From NCBI GenBank assembly GCA_938038035.1, contig CALHQV010000254.1, positions 1 to 9,242 of the forward strand: a stretch of DNA of 9,242 nucleotides, in the 5' to 3' direction. The translations under genes were made by a program, and so were the position numbers. The DNA is from an uncultured Gemella sp. (GTDB lineage: Bacteria > Bacillota > Bacilli > Staphylococcales > Gemellaceae). The notes under the pieces were generated by a model. The model did not search any database. It was not told the DNA's origin and was given only the letters and a program-made list of their open reading frames with translations. The first letter of the stretch is position 1. Each line of letters starts with the position of its first letter. Shown piece after piece: positions 1-6,356 of the stretch.

Positions 1-450
1 AATATAAAATATCATAGCCTTATAAGATAGACGCATTAGTAACCCTTGGATAATCGATGGTGCAAAAAGTAAAACTAGTATTATAGAATTATCCATTTTC
101 CTTGCTAATAATATTATAAAAATTAATATTAGCAGAAGAATTAATATTGCTAAATATCTATTTACAATAATATTAAATGTAGTTGGAAATTTGAAAGGAT
201 TAAAAAATATCAATAATGCAATTACTAATACCAATATTGTAATTATAGTATTTTTAGTGCGCTCATCAAGTTTGCTTTTACTAGTATACATGAAAATATA
301 ACTTAAATAGAACCCACCAAAAATTAAGACTCCAACAACAGCGGCTTCTAATAAATTTAAAGCCATGAATGGATTAGCTAATATTGGTGATAGATAAAAA
401 AGTATATATATACCAGTTGCTATTAGTAAATTTCGTTTGAATATAGTCAT
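1..450 (-). CDS. Multi-pass membrane protein of unknown function (partial, C-terminus beyond window)
   Basis: The frame is open from an ATG at 450-448 down to position 1 with no stop, so 150 N-terminal residues are visible and the gene continues off the left edge. The start is supported by an AGGAGA ribosome binding site (460-455 on the minus strand), five bases before the ATG. The protein is very hydrophobic. About five membrane segments can be read at roughly residues 8-28, 35-55, 68-84, 97-116 and 122-137. A charged loop rich in Lys, Asp, Glu and Arg lies between the second and third (about residues 57-67, including KLDER). I see no catalytic motif, signal-peptidase site or transporter signature, and I do not recognise the family. 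It starts 13 bp after the stop of the upstream small membrane gene, so the two are probably one transcript and may act together. The open frame and ribosome binding site make it a convincing gene; the function is unknown. Confidence 0.8.
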   Translation of the reverse strand, partial: MTIFKRNLLIATGIYILFYLSPILANPFMALNLLEAAVVGVLIFGGFYLSYIFMYTSKSKLDERTKNTIITILVLVIALLIFFNPFKFPTTFNIIVNRYLAILILLLILIFIILLARKMDNSIILVLLFAPSIIQGLLMRLSYKAMIFYI

Positions 451-463
451 ATAATCTCCTTAT

Positions 464-781
464 TTATTTTATCAATGCAGTTAAAGCATAGGCAACAAAA
501 GAAAATACTATTATTAGAAGTATTAAAACTAAAGCACTTGAGTTAAAAATGAAAAATAGTGGAAGTGCTAAAATAATACTTAGAAGCGGAGTATAGATTG
601 TTCTTTGTATAAAATATGTTACCAATAGTGTAATTGCAAATGATGAAAATCCGTAAGCTAAAATCAAAATAAAACCGGCTTTATCACTAGTTCCATTATA
701 AAATTTCAAAAAAAGTAGGGGAACAATATAGTATAAAATACTAGTAAGTAAAAATGTCCCTAATAACGTTTTTCTTTGCAT
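464..781 (-). CDS. Small four-helix membrane protein, hypothetical
   Basis: This is a complete 105-residue protein. The ATG is preceded by GGAG with an 8-base spacing on the minus strand, which supports the start. About four membrane segments can be seen, at residues 6-27, 36-57, 63-79 and 82-103, joined by very short loops. Charged residues are few (K/R at 3-4, K26, D33/K34, R60, C-terminal K105), so almost the whole chain should sit in the membrane. There is no recognisable enzyme, transporter or toxin motif. It is about the size of AtpI and lies near the ATP synthase operon, but it is on the opposite strand and lacks AtpI-like sequence that I can recognise, so I do not assign it. It is followed after 13 bp by a second membrane-protein gene with its own ribosome binding site, which suggests a two-gene operon transcribed away from upp. 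Confidence 0.72.
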   Translation of the reverse strand: MQRKTLLGTFLLTSILYYIVPLLFLKFYNGTSDKAGFILILAYGFSSFAITLLVTYFIQRTIYTPLLSIILALPLFFIFNSSALVLILLIIVFSFVAYALTALIK

Positions 782-823
782 GTTAAAATCTCCATAAATA
801 TTGTTTTTATTATTGTAATATTT

Positions 824-857
824 TATGTAGTATAAGTCTAGTAATATAACAAAACTA
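824..857 (-). promoter_or_regulatory. Possible promoter of the minus-strand membrane-protein pair
   Basis: On the minus strand, TTGTTA (852-847) is followed 17 bases later by TACATA (829-824). A better -10 match, TATACT (834-829), overlaps this but has only a poor -35 (TAGTTT, 857-852) at 17 bases. Either would start transcription about 30-45 bases before the ATG at 781. The DNA is so AT-rich that such matches are expected by chance, so the exact hexamers are uncertain. A promoter somewhere in this divergent gap is likely, because genes start on both sides of it. Confidence 0.3.
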
Positions 858-903
858 ATAAAAAAATATTTATTGAATGGAGTAAAATATTTTCGGATAT
901 CCC

Positions 904-932
904 TTGTTAAAATGAAATAATTAGAGTAAAAT
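904..932 (+). promoter_or_regulatory. Probable sigma-A promoter of upp
   Basis: TTGTTA (904-909) and TAAAAT (927-932) are separated by exactly 17 bases, each close to the vegetative consensus. Transcription would start near 939, giving a leader of under 30 nt that contains little more than the ribosome binding site AAGGAG (951-956). So short a leader leaves no room for a PyrR-type attenuator, so upp here is probably not controlled by the pyrimidine attenuation seen at pyr operons. An overlapping TATAAT (936-941) is an alternative -10 but has a poor -35. Confidence 0.55.
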
Positions 933-966
933 AAATATAATAATAATACAAAGGAGAACTATAATT

Positions 967-1596
967 ATGTCAAAAGTTCATGTTTTTGATCATCCATTGA
1001 TCCAACATAAATTATCTTTTATTAGAGATAAAAGAACGGGTTCTAAAGACTTTAGACAACTTACTAATGAAGTAGGTTCTTTAATGGCTTATGAAATTAC
1101 TCGTGATCTTCCACTTGAGGATGTTGAAGTAGAGACTCCAATTCAAACTACTACTTGTAAACGCCTTGCAGGTAAAAAGATTGTATTCGTTCCAATTCTG
1201 CGTGCAGGATTAGGAATGGTAGATGGATTAATGAATTTAATCCCATCTGCGAGAGTAGGTCATGTTGGATTATATCGTGATCCAGAAACTCTACAACCAC
1301 ATGAGTATTTTGTTAAAATACCTAGCAATCCAGAAGAACGTCACTTTATCGTTGTTGACCCAATGTTAGCAACTGGTGGTTCTGCAATTGCAGCAATCGA
1401 CTCATTGAAACAACGTGGAGTTAACGATATCAAATTTATGTGTTTAATAGCAGCTCCGGAAGGTGTAAAAGCTTTACATGATGCACATCCAGATGTAGAT
1501 ATCTATATTGCAGGATTAGATGAAAAATTAAACGATCACGGTTATATTGTACCAGGATTAGGGGATGCTGGAGACAGAATCTTCGGAACAAAATAA
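967..1596 (+). CDS. upp: Uracil phosphoribosyltransferase
   Basis: This cytoplasmic enzyme converts uracil and PRPP to UMP and pyrophosphate, salvaging uracil for nucleotide synthesis. At 209 residues it is the usual family length. The PRPP-binding loop reads VVDPMLATGGSA at residues 129-140, and the C-terminal uracil-binding segment YIVPGLGDAGDR is at 193-204. The conserved stretch around FVPILRAGLGMVDG (74-87) and the N-terminal V-x-DHPLIQHKL are also typical. The start is fixed by AAGGAG ten bases before the ATG and by the conserved N-terminus. In many Bacilli upp sits just ahead of the atp operon, often with atpI or mnaA in between; here atpB follows directly after a 154-bp gap. I see no strong terminator in that gap, so some read-through into atp is possible. 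Product assignment is very secure. Confidence 0.98.
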   Translation: MSKVHVFDHPLIQHKLSFIRDKRTGSKDFRQLTNEVGSLMAYEITRDLPLEDVEVETPIQTTTCKRLAGKKIVFVPILRAGLGMVDGLMNLIPSARVGHVGLYRDPETLQPHEYFVKIPSNPEERHFIVVDPMLATGGSAIAAIDSLKQRGVNDIKFMCLIAAPEGVKALHDAHPDVDIYIAGLDEKLNDHGYIVPGLGDAGDRIFGTK

Positions 1597-1641
1597 TAGT
1601 AGATTATTTTTGATTAAATCATATAAAATTTAAGAAATCGC

Positions 1642-1670
1642 TAGCAAATATTATAAAATCATATTATAAT
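1642..1670 (+). promoter_or_regulatory. Possible promoter of the atp operon
   Basis: A perfect TATAAT (1665-1670) sits at the centre of the 20-bp palindrome at 1657-1676. Seventeen bases upstream is TAGCAA (1642-1647), a poor -35 that matches the consensus at three of six positions. Transcription would start near 1677 and give a leader of about 75 nt before atpB. No better pair was found in the 154-bp gap. In such AT-rich DNA the -10 match may be accidental, and part of the atp transcript may come from upp read-through. Confidence 0.33.
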
Positions 1671-1676
1671 ATGATT
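1657..1676. repeat. Perfect 20-bp palindrome upstream of atpB
   Basis: The 20 bases read identically on both strands, with the arm AATCATATTA and its reverse complement meeting without a spacer. It overlaps the best -10 candidate for the atp operon, so a dimeric repressor or activator bound here could control the operon. Folded in RNA it would give only a weak all-AU stem of about eight pairs. It is followed by mixed sequence, not a T run, so it is a poor terminator. Composition alone makes AT palindromes more likely than usual; function is unproven. Confidence 0.5.
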
Positions 1677-1750
1677 ATGTATTTCTAATTTTATATTACA
1701 ACAGATTTAGAAATCTAAAAGTTACTTAAGAAAAGAGGTGAGGGGAATAT

Positions 1751-2479
1751 ATGGAAAAACACACATATCTTATTACCAAATTATTTGGCTATGATATAAC
1801 GGTTAATATTCCTAGTGTAATCACAACTTTAATAACAGTATTACTTACCTTTGTTATTGTGATGTTTCTAACTAGTAGAATAAAATTAAGACCAGATAGT
1901 AAACGTCAAAATGCGGTTGAATTACTTGCGTATTTCGTTAGTGATAATGTCATCAAAGGTAATGTTAACTGGAAAAAATATGGTAAAGGATTATGGGCAA
2001 CAGCTCTAACAATTATTTCACTTGTTGCAGTAGCAAATACTATAGGTGTTTTAATAGAAGTTAGTTACAATGAAGTAGTCTATGTCAACTCTGTAACAGC
2101 CGATCCAACATTTACTTTCTCTCTTGCATTATTAGTGATTGTCTTTACTCATTTTGCAGGAATTAAGTATAAAGGAGTTAAACACTATTTTGGTACATAT
2201 ACTTCTTCAGGTATAGGTATTACACCGTTCAAGGTTATTGAAGAGTTCACAAACTTAATGACTTTTTCAATGCGTTTATTCGGTAATATCTATGCAGGTG
2301 AAATATTATTAGCACTATTAGCTACACTTACAACAGTAGGATTCTTTGGTGCAATAGCTGGTATGGCAGGATTAGTAGTATGGAAAGGATTCTCTCTATT
2401 TATAGGATTTATCCAAGCATATATCTTTACTGTCTTAACATTCATTTATTTATCACATAAAATTAGTGATGAACATTAA
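1751..2479 (+). CDS. atpB: F1Fo ATP synthase subunit a
   Basis: Subunit a is the membrane stator protein that holds the two proton half-channels beside the rotating c-ring. The 242 residues match the usual Bacilli length. The diagnostic motif SMRLFGNIYAGE lies at residues 173-184: Arg175 is the essential arginine (E. coli R210), with Asn179 and Glu184 matching N214 and E219. The last helix carries IQAYIFTVLTFIYL, where Gln222 matches E. coli Q252. Five or six membrane helices are visible, including about residues 22-42, 82-103, 122-138, 185-208 and 212-234. The start is supported by GAGGTGA (1735-1741), nine bases before the ATG. It is the first gene of the operon; no atpI-like gene lies before it, unlike Bacillus and Staphylococcus. 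All proton-path residues checked are intact, so it should be functional. Confidence 0.97.
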   Translation: MEKHTYLITKLFGYDITVNIPSVITTLITVLLTFVIVMFLTSRIKLRPDSKRQNAVELLAYFVSDNVIKGNVNWKKYGKGLWATALTIISLVAVANTIGVLIEVSYNEVVYVNSVTADPTFTFSLALLVIVFTHFAGIKYKGVKHYFGTYTSSGIGITPFKVIEEFTNLMTFSMRLFGNIYAGEILLALLATLTTVGFFGAIAGMAGLVVWKGFSLFIGFIQAYIFTVLTFIYLSHKISDEH

Positions 2480-2539
2480 TCTTTTTAAACGCACTATATG
2501 TGCAAAAATCTAATAATTAATAAAATTCATTTATTATCC

Positions 2540-2560
2540 AAGGAGGAAAATATAATTATG
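2540..2560 (+). promoter_or_regulatory. Ribosome binding site and start of atpE
   Basis: A perfect AAGGAGG (2540-2546) precedes the ATG at 2558 by 11 bases. This sets the start of the c subunit 20 codons downstream of an in-frame ATG at 2498, which has no ribosome binding site and would add a charged, non-homologous N-terminus. The preceding A/T-rich stretch (about 2510-2540) should be unstructured, which suits the high translation needed for a subunit made in 10 or more copies per complex. Confidence 0.85.
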
Positions 2561-2773
2561 GTAGAATTAATTGGAGCAGGTTTAGCAGCAGGATTAGCAG
2601 CAGTTGGTGCTGGTATCGGTAACGGATTTTTATTCGGTAAATTTATCGAAGGTGTATCTCGCCAACCAGAATTAGAGTCAAGATTAAAATCAAATGCTTT
2701 CGTATTATTCGCACTTGTAGAAGCAGTACCTATCTTAGCTATCGTTATTTCATTCGTTATCTTAGCTAAATAA
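2558..2773 (+). CDS. atpE: F1Fo ATP synthase subunit c (proteolipid)
   Basis: Subunit c forms the membrane rotor ring that carries protons past subunit a. The protein is 71 residues, the normal size, and folds as a helical hairpin. Helix 1 carries the glycine/alanine-rich packing motif (about residues 6-23). The polar loop has the conserved Arg-Gln-Pro at 35-37, and helix 2 carries the proton-binding Glu55 in FALVEAVPILAIV. The residues after Glu55 are Ala-Val, not the Ser-Thr seen in sodium-binding rings such as Ilyobacter tartaricus. The position matching its Gln32 is Asn22, as in Bacillus. Proton coupling is therefore inferred. The start at 2558 is chosen because of AAGGAGG and family length; the longer frame from 2498 is rejected. 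The gene is 78 bp after atpB and 53 bp before atpF, the loosest spacings in the operon. Confidence 0.96.
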   Translation: MVELIGAGLAAGLAAVGAGIGNGFLFGKFIEGVSRQPELESRLKSNAFVLFALVEAVPILAIVISFVILAK

Positions 2774-2826
2774 TTTAGTATAATACTGTAAACAAAAGAA
2801 CTATGAAGAATAGGAGCATTTAGTAA

Positions 2827-3351
2827 ATGGAAAATTTAGTATTTTTAGCTACTGAACACTCTTCTCATCAAGGTTTTAATCTAGGAAATATGGCTATTAA
2901 CATTGTAGCTGTATTAATCTTATTAGTATTACTGAAAAAATTTGCTTGGGACAAACTTATTGATATGTTAGATGAGCGTCAAAAATTAGTTGAAGGTCAA
3001 CTTGATGATGCTGCTAAAAATCAAAAAGAAGCACTAATTTTACTTGAAGAAAATCAAGAAAAATTAAGAAATGCGCAACAAGAAATCAAAGTTATGATGG
3101 AAGATGCTCGTGAACAATCTAAGGTTGAAAAACAAGCTATTCTTGAAGAAGCGCGTAAACAAGCAGAACAATTAAAAGTAAATGCTCAAAGAGACATTGA
3201 GGACGAGAAGAAAAGAGCGCTTGAAGAAATCAACAAACAAATCGCTGATTTATCAGTGCTTGTAGCTTCGAAAATTTTAGAAAAAGAATTAGATGGCTCA
3301 ACACAAAGTGAATATGTTGATAAAGTCATTAAAGAGGTAGGGGTGAAATAA
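2827..3351 (+). CDS. atpF: F1Fo ATP synthase subunit b
   Basis: Subunit b dimerises to form the peripheral stalk that stops the alpha3beta3 head from turning with the rotor. The 174-residue chain has the expected layout. A short N-terminal segment leads into a single membrane helix at about residues 21-38. Then comes the conserved FAWDKLIDMLDERQ (39-52) at the membrane surface, followed by a long, highly charged helix (about 50-155) with repeated Glu, Lys, Gln and Ala typical of the b coiled coil. The C-terminal part (about 138-174) should contact delta and the top of F1. AGGAG (2812-2816), ten bases upstream, supports the ATG. The stop codon overlaps the next start by one base (TAATG), so atpF and atpH are translationally coupled, which fits their joint place in the stator. 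Confidence 0.96.
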   Translation: MENLVFLATEHSSHQGFNLGNMAINIVAVLILLVLLKKFAWDKLIDMLDERQKLVEGQLDDAAKNQKEALILLEENQEKLRNAQQEIKVMMEDAREQSKVEKQAILEEARKQAEQLKVNAQRDIEDEKKRALEEINKQIADLSVLVASKILEKELDGSTQSEYVDKVIKEVGVK

Positions 3352-3890
3352 TGAGTAAGTCAGTATTAGCTAATAAAATTGGATATTCATTATTTGAAGT
3401 TGCAAAAGAAAATAACACATTAGAAGAAGTTTCTTATGAGTTAAAGGAAGTTGCAAAAGTTGTTAATGAAAACTCTGATTTTGTTACATTGATGAACAAC
3501 CCTAATTTAGAAAAAATAAAAAAAATTAACCTGATTGATGCAACATTTGCAGGAGTAAATAAATATGTTGTGAATGTTGTTAAAATCTTAGCAGGTAATC
3601 TGCAAATCTCATTAATTAATTTCGTTTTAGAACAATATACTGAATTGTTTAATAAACATTCAAGAAATGTTGTTGTTAAAGCTGAATCAGCTTCACCTTT
3701 AACTGAAGAACAGTTAGAAAATCTAAAAGAAAAAATTAAAAATGAGTTACAACTAGAAAATGTAGAAATTAATAATTTTGTAGATGAAAGTCTTCTAGGT
3801 GGTTTAAAACTTACTTATAATAACAAAGTAGTTGATGCTACTATAAAAGCGAAATTAAATGCTATAAAATCAAAAATTTCTTCAATCTAG
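3351..3890 (+). CDS. atpH: F1Fo ATP synthase subunit delta
   Basis: Delta (OSCP homologue) sits on top of the alpha3beta3 head and joins it to the b dimer. At 179 residues it has normal length. The N-terminal helical bundle covers about residues 1-105, starting with the typical VLANKIGYSLFEVAKE. The C-terminal domain contains the family signature at 138-158, including FVDESLLGGLKL. The final Val-Asp-Ala-Thr-Ile with Leu-Asn-Ala-Ile closes the conserved end. The ATG overlaps the atpF stop by one base and has an AGGGGTG-like binding site within the end of atpF. The gene is rich in Asn, Lys and Ile codons and more AT-biased than atpA or atpD. Delta evolves quickly, but motif, length and position leave no real alternative. 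Confidence 0.95.
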   Translation: MSKSVLANKIGYSLFEVAKENNTLEEVSYELKEVAKVVNENSDFVTLMNNPNLEKIKKINLIDATFAGVNKYVVNVVKILAGNLQISLINFVLEQYTELFNKHSRNVVVKAESASPLTEEQLENLKEKIKNELQLENVEINNFVDESLLGGLKLTYNNKVVDATIKAKLNAIKSKISSI

Positions 3891-3917
3891 AAGAAGTTGA
3901 AACAAGGAGGGACATAA

Positions 3918-5420
3918 ATGGCTATTAAAGCTGAAGAAATTAGTTCATTACTAAAATCACAAATAGAAAATTATCAGTTTGAAGTTAAGTCAACAGATGT
4001 CGGTACAGTTATAGAAGTAGGGGACGGTATTGCTCGTGTATACGGTCTTAATGAAATAATGAGTGGTGAGCTTGTAGAGTTCACTAAAACAGGGGTTATG
4101 GGGCTTGCTCAAAACCTTGAAGACACAAATGTTGGTATCGTAATTTTAGGTCCAACTACTGATATTAAAGAAGGAGATGAAGTTCGCCGTACTGGACGTG
4201 TAATGGACGTACCTGTAGGTGAAGAACTAATTGGACGTGTAGTTGATCCATTAGGACAACCAGTTGATGGTCGTGGACCAGTTAACACTACAAAACGTCG
4301 TCCAATTGAATCTCCAGCAGTAGGGGTTATGGGACGTAAATCAGTATCTGTTCCATTCCAAACTGGTATTAAAGCGATTGACGCATTAGTACCTATCGGA
4401 CGTGGACAACGTGAGCTTATTATCGGAGATAGACAAACAGGTAAAACTGCAGTTGCTATCGACTCAATCTTAGCTCAAAAAGGACAAGATGTAATTTGTA
4501 TCTATGTAGCAATAGGACAAAAAGAATCTACAGTACGTAGTGTTGTAGAAACTCTTAAAGAACACGGTGCTTTAGACTACACTATCGTAGTAACAGCATC
4601 AGCATCTCAACCAGCACCACTTCTTTACATCGCACCTTATGCAGGGGTTGCTATGGCAGAAGAATTTATGTTTAATGGTAAAGATGTAGTAATCGTATAT
4701 GATGACTTATCAAAACAAGCAGCTGCTTATCGTGAGTTATCATTACTATTAAAACGACCGCCAGGTCGTGAAGCATACCCAGGGGACGTATTCTACTTAC
4801 ACTCACGTCTTCTAGAGCGTGCTGCACGTGTAAATGAAGATTTCGGTGGAGGAAGTATCACAGCACTACCATTCGTAGAAACTCAAGCAGGTGATATCTC
4901 TGCATATATTCCAACAAACGTAATTTCAATTACAGATGGACAAATCTTCTTACAATCAGATTTATTCTTCTCAGGTATTAGACCAGCGATCAACGCCGGA
5001 CTTTCAGTATCTAGGGTAGGGGGATCTGCGCAAATTAAAGCGATGAAAAAAGTATCAGGTACTTTACGTCTTGACTTAGCCTCTTACCGTGAGTTAGAAA
5101 GCTTTGCTCAATTCGGTTCTGACCTAGATCCAGCGACTCGTGAAAAACTAGAACGTGGTAAACGTACAGTTGAAGTATTAAAACAAGACTTACACAAACC
5201 AATTCCAGTAGAAAAACAAGTTATGATTCTTTATGCTTTAACTCATGGATTCTTAGATGATGTAGAAGTTAAAGATATTCACAGATTCGAACAAGAATTA
5301 TATTCATACTTAGATGCTCATGAAAATGAAGCAATTAAACACATTATTGAAACAAAAGACTTACCAGCAACAGAAGTTATGGATGAAGTAATCGCTGCAT
5401 TCAAGAAAACTTTTGCTTAA
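3918..5420 (+). CDS. atpA: F1Fo ATP synthase subunit alpha
   Basis: Alpha alternates with beta in the F1 head. It binds nucleotide without hydrolysing it and supplies an arginine to the beta active site. The protein is 500 residues, close to the usual 502. The beta-barrel domain covers about residues 25-95 and the nucleotide-binding domain about 96-375. The Walker A motif GDRQTGKT is at 170-177, and Walker B ends in DD at 262-263 (VVIVYDDLSKQA). The alpha/beta signature PAINAGLSVS is at 356-365, followed directly by Arg366, the arginine finger (E. coli R376), in SRVGGSAQ. A helical C-terminal domain follows. The start has AAGGAGGG (3904-3911), six bases before the ATG, one of the strongest sites in the operon. 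Arginine codons are mostly CGT, a mark of strong translation. The 27-bp gap to atpH holds only the binding site. Confidence 0.98.
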   Translation: MAIKAEEISSLLKSQIENYQFEVKSTDVGTVIEVGDGIARVYGLNEIMSGELVEFTKTGVMGLAQNLEDTNVGIVILGPTTDIKEGDEVRRTGRVMDVPVGEELIGRVVDPLGQPVDGRGPVNTTKRRPIESPAVGVMGRKSVSVPFQTGIKAIDALVPIGRGQRELIIGDRQTGKTAVAIDSILAQKGQDVICIYVAIGQKESTVRSVVETLKEHGALDYTIVVTASASQPAPLLYIAPYAGVAMAEEFMFNGKDVVIVYDDLSKQAAAYRELSLLLKRPPGREAYPGDVFYLHSRLLERAARVNEDFGGGSITALPFVETQAGDISAYIPTNVISITDGQIFLQSDLFFSGIRPAINAGLSVSRVGGSAQIKAMKKVSGTLRLDLASYRELESFAQFGSDLDPATREKLERGKRTVEVLKQDLHKPIPVEKQVMILYALTHGFLDDVEVKDIHRFEQELYSYLDAHENEAIKHIIETKDLPATEVMDEVIAAFKKTFA

Positions 5421-5439
5421 GATGATAAGTAGTAGAGTA

Positions 5440-5457
5440 AAGGTGGTGAACTAATTG
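5440..5457 (+). promoter_or_regulatory. Ribosome binding site and TTG start of atpG
   Basis: AAGGTGGTGA (5440-5449) differs by one base from the ideal AAGGAGGTGA and lies five bases before a TTG start at 5455. The TTG is accepted because the next residues give the family-typical N-terminus ASLRDIK. The first in-frame ATG would be codon 24, cutting off a conserved helix that enters the alpha3beta3 bearing. Confidence 0.85.
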
Positions 5458-6327
5458 GCGTCACTAAGAGATATAAAAAATAAAATCAATTCTACTAAGA
5501 AAACTAGTCATATTACAAAAGCGATGGAGATGGTTTCAACATCTAAGCTTTTAAAAGCACAATCAAATACACAAAAATTTAATCCATACATGCAAAAAAT
5601 GCAAGAAGTGATGGGAACAATTTTTGGTAAAAGTTCTAGTATTAAACACCCTATGTTAGAAAAAAGAGAAGCTAAGAAAACTCTTTATGTGGTAATTACT
5701 AGTGATAGTGGTTTATGTGGAGGATTCAACTCGAACGTTATTAGAAATTTTGTTAATACTGTTAATGAAAGACATGCTAATAGCGAGTATGGTATTGTTG
5801 CTATAGGTAACTATGGAGCAGAATTCTTTAGAAAAAATGGCTATAATGTAGTTGATAGTTATAGAGATATACCAGATGAGCCAAGTTTCACTCAGGTTAA
5901 ACAAATTACTAATAAAGTAGTAGGATACTTTATTGATAAAGAATATGATGAAATTTATTTACATTATAATCACTTTGTTAGTATGATCCAACAGGTTGTA
6001 ACTGAAAGTAAAGTTCTTCCTATTGACAATACTGATAAATTCGCAAATTCTGAAGAGCAACAACCTACAGGAGCTTACGAATTTGAGCCTGGTGAGACAG
6101 CTGTGCTAGATGTAATACTACCTCAATATGCTGAAAGTATGATTTATGGAAGTATATTAGACAGTAAAGCTAGTGAGCATTCTGCAAGAAAAACAGCAAT
6201 GAAAAATTCAACTGATAATGCAGGAAATATTATTGATACACTTACGATTAAATATAATCGTGCAAGACAAGCTGCAATTACACAAGAAATTACAGAGATT
6301 GTAAGTGGAGCAGCAGCAACAAAATAG
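5455..6327 (+). CDS. atpG: F1Fo ATP synthase subunit gamma
   Basis: Gamma is the central shaft. Its paired N- and C-terminal helices rotate inside the alpha3beta3 head and its foot sits on the c-ring. The protein is 290 residues (usual 285-290). The N-terminal helix reads SLRDIKNKINSTKKT..ITKAMEMVSTSKL (residues 3-32). The conserved SDSGLCGGFN is at 83-92. The C-terminal signature ITQEITEIVSGAAA (275-288) matches the gamma pattern I-T-x-E-x2-E-x3-G-A. Translation starts at TTG, not ATG. Arginine codons are almost all AGA (eight of nine), unlike the CGT-rich atpA and atpD on either side. Both features suggest lower translation, in keeping with one gamma per three alpha and beta, though this is inference. 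It lies 34 bp after atpA; atpD starts 39 bp beyond its stop. Identity is secure. Confidence 0.97.
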   Translation: MASLRDIKNKINSTKKTSHITKAMEMVSTSKLLKAQSNTQKFNPYMQKMQEVMGTIFGKSSSIKHPMLEKREAKKTLYVVITSDSGLCGGFNSNVIRNFVNTVNERHANSEYGIVAIGNYGAEFFRKNGYNVVDSYRDIPDEPSFTQVKQITNKVVGYFIDKEYDEIYLHYNHFVSMIQQVVTESKVLPIDNTDKFANSEEQQPTGAYEFEPGETAVLDVILPQYAESMIYGSILDSKASEHSARKTAMKNSTDNAGNIIDTLTIKYNRARQAAITQEITEIVSGAAATK

Positions 6328-6329
6328 TA

Positions 6330-6356
6330 ATGAGAAAGGAGAAGCTATTAAGTTAG
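6330..6356 (+). other. Eight-codon mini-ORF between atpG and atpD
   Basis: An ATG at 6330 opens a frame coding MRKEKLLS and stopping with TAG at 6354-6356, ten bases before the atpD ATG. It begins two bases after the atpG stop and contains the only good Shine-Dalgarno sequence available to atpD. Ribosomes ending atpG could in principle restart here and hand on to atpD. A frame this short arises easily by chance, and its own ribosome binding site (GGAG at 6307-6310) is about 20 bases away, so it is listed only as a possible leader. Confidence 0.2.

Noticed and set aside
464..781. AtpI displaced to the opposite strand
   Set aside because: The size and helix number are similar, but there is no AtpI-like sequence that I recognise and the orientation is opposite.
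933..966. PyrR attenuator in the upp leader
   Set aside because: The predicted leader is under 30 nt and lacks any anti-terminator/terminator pair.
1703..1719. TTTAG-AAAT-CTAAA inverted repeat before the atpB binding site as a riboswitch or attenuator
   Set aside because: The five-pair AU-rich stem has no terminator partner and matches no riboswitch pattern known to me.
2489..2501. GCAC/GTGC hairpin between atpB and atpE as a terminator or processing site
   Set aside because: The stem is only four pairs with no T tract after it, so it is too weak to call.
2498..2557. Upstream in-frame ATG that would extend atpE by 20 residues
   Set aside because: It has no ribosome binding site, the added residues are not like any c subunit, and a perfect AAGGAGG precedes the ATG at 2558.
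2778..2788. AGTATAATACT palindrome containing TATAAT between atpE and atpF, as an internal promoter
   Set aside because: No acceptable -35 lies 16-18 bases upstream, and AT-rich spacers give such matches by chance.
5713..5904. Minus-strand open frame of 63 codons inside atpG
   Set aside because: It lies wholly within a secure gene, has no binding site of its own and no recognisable content; it mirrors the AT-rich codons of atpG.
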